Shown here: positions 53,479 through 60,324 of the stretch, piece after piece
Layout of the letters: the number at the start of each line of letters is the position of its first letter
Numbering within the stretch: the first letter of the stretch is position 1
Source of the DNA: Bin55 sp963664665
GTDB taxonomy: Bacteria; Pseudomonadota; Gammaproteobacteria; Pseudomonadales; Azotimanducaceae
Assembly: GCA_963664665.2 (NCBI GenBank)
Contig: CAXXMH010000008.1
Location: forward strand, 124,001 to 188,000
Length of the DNA stretch: 64,000 nt
Direction: 5' to 3'
Position numbers and translations under genes: made by a program
The notes under the pieces: generated by a model
What the model was told of the DNA's origin: nothing
The model's database searches: none
Seen by the model: the letters and a program-made list of their open reading frames with translations, nothing else

Positions 53479-55241
53479 CGGTCCACGTCCGCCATGACGA
53501 AGTCAATACTCGCGATGATGGCAATTAAGTCCGCGACCATGAAACCATTACTAATGAAAGGAATCTGTTGCAGCGCTGGAAACGAAGGCGTTCGAACTCG
53601 TGATCGGTAAGCCATGCCACCACCATCGGAGATGGAGTAGAAACCCATCCATCCCTTCGTGGCTTCGACCAGCGTTTCCGATTCACACGGCGGCACGACT
53701 GGACCCCAACTGACGTTCAGAAAGTGATGGATCAACGTTTCAATGTGTTCCATCGTGCGTTCTTTTGGCGGCGGGGTCGTAGAACGGTGGTCGGCTTTGT
53801 AGGGACCAGCTGGCATGTTCTCCGCGCATTGACGAATGATTCGCAGGCTCTGCCTGATTTCCTCGACCCGGACTACGCACCGGTCGTAGCTATCACCATT
53901 TACCGCGGTTGGAATCTCGAATTCAAACTGGTCGTAGCTGCTATACGGTCGGTTCTTTCGCAAGTCCCAGTCAGAACCCGTCGCTCGTAATGAGGGTCCA
54001 GTAATACCCCAATCGAGACCTTCTGCGGTGTTGTATGCGCCGATTCCCTTGGTGCGACGTTGCAGAATTTTGTTTTGAAGCGACATCTTTTCGTAGTGGT
54101 CGAGTCGCTTTGGCATATAGTCACAGAAATCGGTGACCATTTCATACCAGCCTTCTGGCAAATCTTGAGTCACTCCCCCAATTCGAAACCAGCTCGGATG
54201 CATACGGCCACCAGTAATCGCTTCGATAATCGAAAACAACCGCTCGCGATCGGCGAACATATAGAAAACCGGCGACATTTGACCAACATCTTGGGCGAAC
54301 GTGCCGTAAAACAACAGATGACTCGCAATACGGAAGCACTCGCACAGCATCACGCGAATGACTTGAGCGCGATCTGGCACTGTTATCCCCGCCATCCGCT
54401 CAACATTCATCACGTACGGCAGGTTGTTCATCACGCCGCCGAGGTAGTCAATTCGGTCGGTATACGGGATATATGTGTGCCAGGATTGCCGTTCCGCCAT
54501 CTTTTCTTGGCCGCGATGGTGGTAGCCAATATCAGGAACGGCCTGAACAATGATTTCGCCATCCAGTTGCAGTGCAATGCGGAACACGCCATGCACGCTG
54601 GGATGGTTCGGACCGAGGTTCAAGAACATGAAATCCGTGTGCTTCGCATCACGTGACATGCCCCATTCCTCGGGAACGAACTTCAGCGCTTCCTGTTGTG
54701 CGTCCTGAAACTCTTCCGTGTAACGGTACGGTTCCATCTCGGTAGCACGCGCCGGGTGCTCTTTCCGCAATGGATGCCCTTCCCATAACGGCGGCGTCAG
54801 GATACGCTGCAGATTCGGATGATCGTCAAACTGTACGCCGAACATGTCGAACGCTTCACGTTCGTACCAATTCGCGACGGGATAGATCGATTCAACGCTC
54901 TTAATGTGAAGATCTTCGTCCTGTAGCGGAACTTTGATCCTTAGATCGTGATCGCCCGCTAACGAAATAAGGTGATAGAAAACGGTAAAGTCTGAATTAG
55001 GTTGCCCGTCACGGTGTTTCCGCAAACGCTCATCGATCGCGGACAAGTCGTAGAGAAGTTCGTAGGGCGTATCCGCATCATGCTTCAGAAACTGAAGTAC
55101 TTCTTGAATGTTCTCCCGATCTACCCAAACCGTCGGGTAATCGTCAACGGTTGATTGCAGACGTGTTGAATCGCCAAACCGCGTTCGAAGGTCACTAACG
55201 ATCCCTGGCAGCTCGGGGGCTGCTTCTTGAGGCAGTGCCAC
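53475..55241 (-). CDS. nuoCD: NADH-quinone oxidoreductase fused subunit C/D
   Basis: The 30-kDa (NuoC) and 49-kDa (NuoD) subunits are joined in one protein, as in enterics and many gammaproteobacteria. The NuoC part (about residues 1-175) has ESIYPVANWYEREAFDMFGV and HPLRKEHPA. The NuoD part begins near 200 with NLGPNHPSVHG, continues with GYHHRGQEKMAE and DRIDYLGG, and ends YRSRVRTPSFPALQQIPF ... DFVMADVDR. I place the start at GTG 55241, four bases after the nuoB stop. This gives the usual short leader; an upstream TTG at 55298 would overlap nuoB by 53 bases. Confidence 0.93.
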   Translation of the reverse strand: MALPQEAAPELPGIVSDLRTRFGDSTRLQSTVDDYPTVWVDRENIQEVLQFLKHDADTPYELLYDLSAIDERLRKHRDGQPNSDFTVFYHLISLAGDHDLRIKVPLQDEDLHIKSVESIYPVANWYEREAFDMFGVQFDDHPNLQRILTPPLWEGHPLRKEHPARATEMEPYRYTEEFQDAQQEALKFVPEEWGMSRDAKHTDFMFLNLGPNHPSVHGVFRIALQLDGEIIVQAVPDIGYHHRGQEKMAERQSWHTYIPYTDRIDYLGGVMNNLPYVMNVERMAGITVPDRAQVIRVMLCECFRIASHLLFYGTFAQDVGQMSPVFYMFADRERLFSIIEAITGGRMHPSWFRIGGVTQDLPEGWYEMVTDFCDYMPKRLDHYEKMSLQNKILQRRTKGIGAYNTAEGLDWGITGPSLRATGSDWDLRKNRPYSSYDQFEFEIPTAVNGDSYDRCVVRVEEIRQSLRIIRQCAENMPAGPYKADHRSTTPPPKERTMEHIETLIHHFLNVSWGPVVPPCESETLVEATKGWMGFYSISDGGGMAYRSRVRTPSFPALQQIPFISNGFMVADLIAIIASIDFVMADVDR

Positions 55242-55245
55242 GTAT

Positions 55246-55932
55246 CTAGGTCTTTCGTTTTTTGCCGAGTAGCGAGTCAGATAGTGGCGCGTCACCAACT
55301 GTAGTTGGCTCCGCGAGCGTCGTGACTTTCATTCGGTCAGGCGTTCGAATATCACGTTGAGATGGCTCATATTTGGCAACGTTGCCATCCTCACCGATCA
55401 CCCATGACAAAGGCCGTCGTGTGTTTTTGATCGATTCCTGCAAAAGGGTCAATCCTTGCATGAACGCTTCCGGTCGAGGTGGACAACCAGGCACGTAAAC
55501 ATCCACTGGCAGGAATTTATCTGCGCCCTGTACGACACTGTAAATATCAAACATTCCGCCAGAGTTTGCACATGATCCCATGGATATCACCCAACGGGGT
55601 TCAAGTAACTGCTCATATAAATGCTGAAGTACCGGTGCCATCTTGCGAAACACCGTTCCGGAAATCACGATCAAGTCGGCTTGTCGCGGCGTTGCGCGAA
55701 TGACCTCAGCACCGAAACGGGCGATGTCGTGACGCGACGTAAAACTCGTCGCCATTTCGACGTAGCAGCAGGATAGACCAAAATTGAACGGCCACACCGA
55801 GTTCGCACGTCCCCATGCGACCAAGTCTTCTAACTTTGCGGTTAGAAAACTCTTGCCCGACTCTTCGTTGTATACGTCTTCTACTGCGGTCATGGATTCG
55901 TCGGGAATCGCTTTGACGAGTCGGTACTCCAT
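55246..55932 (-). CDS. nuoB: NADH-quinone oxidoreductase subunit B
   Basis: Subunit with the terminal cluster N2 that reduces quinone, 228 residues. The ligands are in FGLSCCYVEMA, SMGSCANSGG and VPGCPPRPEA. The RATPRQADLIVISG segment is conserved. The N-terminal 40 residues and the basic C-terminal tail after VAKYEPSQRD are variable. It shares one base with the nuoA stop. Confidence 0.96.
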   Translation of the reverse strand: MEYRLVKAIPDESMTAVEDVYNEESGKSFLTAKLEDLVAWGRANSVWPFNFGLSCCYVEMATSFTSRHDIARFGAEVIRATPRQADLIVISGTVFRKMAPVLQHLYEQLLEPRWVISMGSCANSGGMFDIYSVVQGADKFLPVDVYVPGCPPRPEAFMQGLTLLQESIKNTRRPLSWVIGEDGNVAKYEPSQRDIRTPDRMKVTTLAEPTTVGDAPLSDSLLGKKRKT

Positions 55933-56357
55933 TACGCCGAATCAACCCTCGCGTAGCGACCAGGAACGAAGGTGCGTCGTTTAACGCCCCAGTCTAGCGC
56001 GCCTGTTCGATATTCGTACAGCAGTGCGATCAACAACATTCCAATAAAAACAGCAGCGGCGCCATAACCAAGCCACGCTGTTTCCTCAAACGCCACCGCC
56101 CAAGCAACAATGAATATTGTCTCTAGGTCGAAAATCACGAAAAAGATCGCGACGAGGTAGAACTCAATCGAAAGCCGCATGTCTTCCGCATCCCCAACCG
56201 GCACGATGCCAGATTCATAGGGGATGTCTTGCGCGCCGCCATGACGCGCTTTAGAGCCGATGTACCACGACGCAACGAGCATGACGCCGAGAAGACCAAA
56301 GACGACTACGCAGAAAATGAGAAACGGCCACATATCAACAAGCACAACCGTAGCCAT
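55932..56357 (-). CDS. nuoA: NADH-quinone oxidoreductase subunit A
   Basis: First gene of the operon and a three-helix membrane subunit, 141 residues. Family markers are YESGIVPVGDAEDMRLSIEFYLVAIFFVIFD, here spanning about residues 43-74, whose acidic residues line the E-channel entry, and the helix-3 segment LLIALLYEYRTGALDW. A second in-frame ATG at 56333 is possible. A 7-bp hairpin lies 38 bases upstream. The secG and tRNA-Leu genes that often precede nuoA in gammaproteobacteria are not found here. Confidence 0.94.
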   Translation of the reverse strand: MATVVLVDMWPFLIFCVVVFGLLGVMLVASWYIGSKARHGGAQDIPYESGIVPVGDAEDMRLSIEFYLVAIFFVIFDLETIFIVAWAVAFEETAWLGYGAAAVFIGMLLIALLYEYRTGALDWGVKRRTFVPGRYARVDSA

Positions 56358-56395
56358 ACATCGCCTGTTTCAGAGCGAACTCCCCCGCGTAAAGA

Positions 56396-56413
56396 ATGGC
56401 TCGAAAGAGCCAT
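56396..56413 (-). promoter_or_regulatory. Perfect 7-bp hairpin with GAAA/TTTC loop in the nuoA leader
   Basis: ATGGCTC (56396-56402) and GAGCCAT (56407-56413) flank a 4-base loop, 38 bases before nuoA. On the plus strand the loop is GAAA, a stable tetraloop; on the minus (nuo) strand it is TTTC. It could protect the nuo mRNA 5' end or be part of a transcript from the upstream side. Its role is unknown. Confidence 0.35.
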
Positions 56414-56647
56414 CGCGCGAATTATACGAGCGCATTTTGTTAGTCGAATTTGTCCTAAAACACTCGCGTGTGAGTCACAAACTAGCGCCCGCATCCCAAA
56501 ACTAGGATTACAGCAGAGTCACAAAGAACAGGACTTACCACATAACGTGCGAACGTTGCATAGATGTCTTTGCGGGCGTTAGATGCCGTCATTTCGCGGA
56601 ATACGACCGCGAGTATCTAACATTGCGACCCTTGAAAACGTTCCAAT

Positions 56648-57061
56648 TTGCTCCCACGCCTACGCCTCGTGTCACTTCTTCATTCGCTGACGCAGCTGCC
56701 GCGCACATTGTTAGCTGGCGCGTGCTTGCTCGAATTCAACTCCCTCCTGTTGCTGATTTGGTGGTTGATCTTCCCCGAGGACGTTCCAAGCAACGGTGCG
56801 CAAGTTTTCTTCATCATGCTTTGGTTCAGCGCCGCATGGGGTCTATTGGTAGGCGAAGGATGGATTCGAATCGGTATAGCTTGCCTTTTAGTTGCCTTTA
56901 TTTGGGGTATCGTCAACCAACCTTCGATCAATGAGGCGATCGCCAAACTTAATTTCGCCGACATCCTCAGCAAACTCGTCGCACTAGTCGCGGTTGTGCT
57001 GTTGTATCTACCCGCATCTCATCGCTGGTTCAACTCAAGACGAGCTCTGGAGCTCGAGTAA
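56648..57061 (+). CDS. Hypothetical membrane protein with about four helices
   Basis: A 137-residue hydrophobic protein not recognised as a named family. Helices fall near residues 22-43, 52-68, 70-90 and 103-122; the third includes GWIRIGIACLLVAFIWGIV. The N-terminus is basic. The first codon is TTG 56648, which is weak, and no clear ribosome-binding site precedes it, so the true start may differ. It is divergent from nuoA and followed by a bidirectional hairpin. The hydrophobic pattern argues that it is a real gene. Confidence 0.6.
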   Translation: MLPRLRLVSLLHSLTQLPRTLLAGACLLEFNSLLLLIWWLIFPEDVPSNGAQVFFIMLWFSAAWGLLVGEGWIRIGIACLLVAFIWGIVNQPSINEAIAKLNFADILSKLVALVAVVLLYLPASHRWFNSRRALELE

Positions 57062-57074
57062 CCGAAGACAAGCT

Positions 57075-57111
57075 CTAACCCAATAGCGCGCGTTTTTCAC
57101 GCGACGGTTAG
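57075..57111. terminator. Bidirectional hairpin between convergent genes
   Basis: The outer stem CTAACC/GGTTAG (57075-57080 with 57106-57111) encloses the inner stem CGCGT/ACGCG (57089-57093 with 57099-57103) and a TTTTC loop. It fills the 52-base gap between the plus-strand membrane gene and the minus-strand epimerase-like gene, the expected place for a shared terminator. Confidence 0.45.
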
Positions 57112-57113
57112 GT

Positions 57114-57500
57114 TTACTTCTTCTCGCCCAGTTGAAGCAGGATACCGTGAGTCGATTTCGGGTGTACAAACACTTGGGGGCCTCCCTCGCCAATCAAACG
57201 CGCACCACCTGCTTTCATCGCATCGCAAGTAGCCGCGAGGTCGTCGACCTCAAATGCGATCGTGTGCATTCCTTCGCCGCGTCCTTCTAGCGCTTTGCCG
57301 ACTGCTGAATCAGGATCCGTAGGTGCGACGACTTCGATAAAGCCTCCGCCAGGTAAATTAAAAAACGCTTGCTTGATCTGCAGTGCGTCACTTTGGTCTG
57401 TGCGGTCAAGCTCAAGACCTAACGTATCGCGATATGTGGCGATCCCTTCGTCGAGATCGTTCACTCTTACCACTAAATGATCGTATTTTGTAATTGCCAT
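57114..57500 (-). CDS. VOC-family protein, methylmalonyl-CoA-epimerase-like
   Basis: A 128-residue vicinal-oxygen-chelate protein made of two beta-alpha-beta-beta-beta modules. Metal ligands fit the usual positions: His in YDHLVVRV, Glu in GGGFIEVVAP, His in GMHTIAFEVDD and a C-terminal Glu or Gln in GILLQLGEK. The segment VFVHPKSTHGILLQL closely resembles methylmalonyl-CoA epimerase, which converts (S)- to (R)-methylmalonyl-CoA in propionate metabolism. No mutase or carboxylase gene is nearby, so another VOC activity (glyoxalase, dioxygenase) remains possible. Confidence 0.8.
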   Translation of the reverse strand: MAITKYDHLVVRVNDLDEGIATYRDTLGLELDRTDQSDALQIKQAFFNLPGGGFIEVVAPTDPDSAVGKALEGRGEGMHTIAFEVDDLAATCDAMKAGGARLIGEGGPQVFVHPKSTHGILLQLGEKK

Positions 57501-57547
57501 AGGTTAATCTCCTTGATTTCCGCAAAATCATAGCATTGGCTACTTAC

Positions 57548-57865
57548 ATGGATTTCGGTGCGAGGAACGACTCAATGAACAAACCGAGGATGCTGACCAA
57601 TCACGAGATAACTATCGCTTTGGCCGGAGGCTCGGTACTCGGTCCGTTTCGAGCGACGTGGAGCACTGAGATAAAAAGCGACGTTCGTGAACTTACCCGG
57701 GACTACGACGCGTACTTAAACGGAGAACCACAAACACGGTTCAAATATCATCTCCACGACTACGCCCAGAATCTCAGCCACTCGTTGGTGATTAGATTCG
57801 AGAACGTCATGGCCATCTACGATCGTGTAGAACTGCTTGAACACCAATCACAAAGTCAAGACTGA
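57548..57865 (+). CDS. Hypothetical protein, about 105 residues
   Basis: I do not recognise a family. The sequence is soluble, mostly helical and charged, with HEITIALAGGSVLGPFRATWST in the first half (given here only as a marker across residues 20-40) and a tyrosine-rich middle (DYDAYLNGEPQTRFKYHLHDY). ATG 57548 and ATG 57575 are both plausible; the TTG at 57536 is less likely. It lies 28 bases before the Gfo/Idh/MocA gene on the same strand and divergent from the epimerase-like gene, so it may be the first gene of that cluster. Confidence 0.5.
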   Translation: MDFGARNDSMNKPRMLTNHEITIALAGGSVLGPFRATWSTEIKSDVRELTRDYDAYLNGEPQTRFKYHLHDYAQNLSHSLVIRFENVMAIYDRVELLEHQSQSQD

Positions 57866-57893
57866 TCGTCAGTAAAGAGCACAATAAATAGGA

Positions 57894-58997
57894 ATGACCC
57901 ACCAAGAACCTGTTCGCATCGGCCTCATCGGATGCGGTGTGATAAGCAATGCTTACTTAAGCATCAGTGAACGCTTTCCAATCTTGAAATTTGTGGCTTG
58001 CGCCGACATCGTGCCGGAAGCGGCCAAACACACGGCTGACAAGTTCGGCCTCGTTCACACGACAACGGATGAGCTACTTGCTCGCGACGATATTGAGGTC
58101 GTGCTCAACTTGACGGTGCCTGGCGCCCACGGTGAAGTCAACCTGGCGGCACTTGAGAGCGGAAAACACGCCTTTTGCGAAAAACCGTTCGGATTAGATG
58201 TTGAAGAAGGAGAAAGCATCTTACGAAGAGCAGGCGATCTCAATCTTCGACTTGGCTGCGCACCCGATACATTCCTCGGTGGCGGACACCAAACCGTACG
58301 TCACTTGATCGATGAGGGTGCGATCGGTAGGCCACTCTCTGGGACCGCCTTCATGATGGGACACGGGCACGAATCATGGCATCCGGCGCCGGAGTTTTAC
58401 TACAAACCAGGCGGCGGTCCATTATTTGATATGGGACCCTACTACATCACCGCGCTCGTTAATGCCCTCGGACCCGTAAAGCGCGTCGCAGCAATCACCG
58501 GCCGCGGCTTCGAACAACGCACAATCACATCAAAACCCAAGAATGGCGAAGTCATCGAAGTCGAAGTCGATACACATACAAGTGGTGTCCTTGAATTTCA
58601 CAGTGGTGCAGTGGTAACCGTGGTGATGAGTTTTGACGTTTGGCGCCACAGCAATCGATTTATCGAAATCCATGGTGCCGAACGATCAATGACGTGTCCT
58701 GACCCGAACGGGTTTGGCGGTCGAGTTGGAATCAGTGGATCAGGTCGCGAATGGGAAGACCAGGCACTCTCACACGCAAATCTAGAAAACAGCCGCAGCA
58801 TCGGTTTGGCAGACATGTGCACGGGCATCAGAACCGGCCGCGCGCATCGCGCCAACGGCGACTTAGCATTCCATGTGCTTGAGGTGATGGATGCGTTTGG
58901 AAAATCCAGCGCCGAAGGGCAGCATGTTGAAATGCGTACAAGACCAGATCGTCCGGCGGCGCTACCGGTTGGCCTGGAAGACTCGGTGCTCGACTAA
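57894..58997 (+). CDS. Gfo/Idh/MocA family oxidoreductase
   Basis: NAD(P)-dependent sugar or inositol-type dehydrogenase, 367 residues. The Rossmann motif is GLIGCGVISNAYL near residues 9-21, and the family motif is EKPFGLD with the catalytic Lys near residue 97. A later GGGPLFDMGPYYITAL carries residues usual for substrate binding. The second domain is the open beta-sheet GFO-C type. It is followed 25 bases later by a ThuA-like gene; Gfo/Idh/MocA and ThuA proteins are frequently neighbours in sugar catabolic clusters. Confidence 0.88.
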   Translation: MTHQEPVRIGLIGCGVISNAYLSISERFPILKFVACADIVPEAAKHTADKFGLVHTTTDELLARDDIEVVLNLTVPGAHGEVNLAALESGKHAFCEKPFGLDVEEGESILRRAGDLNLRLGCAPDTFLGGGHQTVRHLIDEGAIGRPLSGTAFMMGHGHESWHPAPEFYYKPGGGPLFDMGPYYITALVNALGPVKRVAAITGRGFEQRTITSKPKNGEVIEVEVDTHTSGVLEFHSGAVVTVVMSFDVWRHSNRFIEIHGAERSMTCPDPNGFGGRVGISGSGREWEDQALSHANLENSRSIGLADMCTGIRTGRAHRANGDLAFHVLEVMDAFGKSSAEGQHVEMRTRPDRPAALPVGLEDSVLD

Positions 58998-59022
58998 TCA
59001 ACTTACTTTAGGTATTTAGAAA

Positions 59023-59673
59023 ATGGCGAAAAAGGCATTTATCACATGGGGTGGTTGGCTCGGTCACGAACCTGAGCAAACTGCCGACATCTTCGCAAAT
59101 GTTTTGAGCAGCGAGGGCTACGACGTACTCGTCGAGGATTCGCTTAGCCGCCTCGAGGATGAAGCATTTTTAGGTGAACAAGATCTGATCATGCCGGTAT
59201 GGACGATGTCGCAGATCAAACCTGAACAGGAACGTGGGCTATTGAGTGCGATTCGAGCCGGCGTAGGATGTGCTGGTTGGCACGGCGGCATGGGTGATTC
59301 GTTTCGCAATAACGTCGAATATCAATTCATGGTGGGTGGGCAGTTCATCTGTCACCCAGGTGGGGTTATTGACTATACCGTCAATATCAAGAGCGATGAC
59401 CCGATCGTCGCAGGTTTGGATGACTTTGCCATGCACTCTGAACAGTATTTCATGCACATCGACCCTGCGAATGAAGTACTGGCAACGACGACATTCAGTG
59501 GTGACCATTGGAATATCGACTGGGTTGCCGGCGTAGAAATGCCAGTTTGTTGGAAGAAGCGTTACGGCATGGGTCGCGTGTTCTACAGCGCCTTAGGTCA
59601 CGTCGCAAGTGATTTCGACGTGCCAGAGGCAAAGGAAATCATGAGGCGTGGTGCGGTCTGGGCAACTCGATAG
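59023..59673 (+). CDS. ThuA-like domain protein
   Basis: A 216-residue protein with the class-I-glutamine-amidotransferase-like fold of the ThuA family (trehalose utilisation in Sinorhizobium). Marker segments are ITWGGWLGHEPEQTADIF, VGCAGWHGGMGDSFR (where the nucleophile position of amidotransferases is replaced) and FYSALGHVASDFDVPE. ThuA acts in oxidation of disaccharides to 3-keto forms. The partner oxidoreductase upstream fits that idea, but no transporter is present. It is likely co-transcribed with the Gfo/Idh/MocA gene. Confidence 0.86.
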   Translation: MAKKAFITWGGWLGHEPEQTADIFANVLSSEGYDVLVEDSLSRLEDEAFLGEQDLIMPVWTMSQIKPEQERGLLSAIRAGVGCAGWHGGMGDSFRNNVEYQFMVGGQFICHPGGVIDYTVNIKSDDPIVAGLDDFAMHSEQYFMHIDPANEVLATTTFSGDHWNIDWVAGVEMPVCWKKRYGMGRVFYSALGHVASDFDVPEAKEIMRRGAVWATR

Positions 59674-59709
59674 GCTGTTACCTTAGTTGCCCTTGCATCG
59701 CGTCACAAC

Positions 59710-60294
59710 TTGTCGTCGCCGACTGTAAATTTGACTTCCGAGCCTCAATCAGGTCATGGTGAGTCATTGTCCGACGCCACACTCGACAGCTATTCGAATT
59801 CCCGCCCCGTTCGTTGGATCGAGGGTATCCTAAAACGCTTCAGCGGCAAGCGAATCTTCCTCGACGGGAAACCCTATCTCACGCGTTACTACCTATTGGG
59901 TGACGGGTCGGGCCGGAGCTTTGAGCTTTACTTGCACTACATCCAGCTCAAAGATCCGTATCGTTGGTTACACAACCACCCCTGGCGCTGGTTCTTGTCA
60001 ATCGTATTGAGCGGCAGCTACACGCAGGAAGTCTTGTGTCCGGCAATCAACCCAAATAGAAAAACAAGCCGCGTTAGGTATCTGAATCTGTTTCGAGGCG
60101 CGAATCGATATCACGCGATCTCCGACGTACCAAAACAAGGCGTATGGACGCTAGTATTGGTCCCACCGAAGTCTCGAGGCACTTTGCGTTGGGGATACTG
60201 GAACGAAAATGATCAAATCCATGAACCGGACACCGGCGATTCATCGTCCGACTGTCAAACAGAGCGTTTCGGTCCAAAGCGGACATTCAACTAG
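59710..60294 (+). CDS. Cupin-like hypothetical protein
   Basis: A 194-residue soluble protein without a named function. The central part reads as a small beta-barrel with possible metal ligands: FLDGKPYLTRYYLL, LHYIQLKDPYRWLHNHPWRW (the HNHPW His pair), SIVLSGSYTQEV, and later RYHAISDVPKQGVWTLVLV. This order is seen in uncharacterised bacterial and phage proteins of cupin-like fold. The first 30 residues are polar and probably disordered, and the start is a TTG at 59710 with other options downstream. It lies 36 bases after the ThuA-like gene and ends 30 bases before the convergent clpB gene. Confidence 0.6.
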   Translation: MSSPTVNLTSEPQSGHGESLSDATLDSYSNSRPVRWIEGILKRFSGKRIFLDGKPYLTRYYLLGDGSGRSFELYLHYIQLKDPYRWLHNHPWRWFLSIVLSGSYTQEVLCPAINPNRKTSRVRYLNLFRGANRYHAISDVPKQGVWTLVLVPPKSRGTLRWGYWNENDQIHEPDTGDSSSDCQTERFGPKRTFN

Positions 60295-60298
60295 CTCC

Positions 60299-60322
60299 AA
60301 ACTCGCGAGCGATGCAGAGTTT
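60299..60322. terminator. Short hairpin between convergent genes
   Basis: AAACTC (60299-60304) pairs with GAGTTT (60317-60322) around a 12-base loop, in the 30 bases between the cupin-like gene and clpB. The position fits a shared terminator, but the stem is only six pairs. Confidence 0.3.
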
Positions 60323-60324
60323 CG

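Noticed and set aside
54060..54656. A 198-codon plus-strand frame
   Set aside because: It is fully antisense to nuoCD, whose motifs are certain, and has no recognisable domain or start signal.
56358..56647. Search for secG and tRNA-Leu upstream of nuoA
   Set aside because: No cloverleaf and no SecG-like frame is found in the gap, so the common arrangement is absent here.
56860..56885. A TTCGAATC sequence resembling a tRNA T-loop
   Set aside because: No acceptor or anticodon arm can be built around it, and it lies within a membrane protein reading frame.
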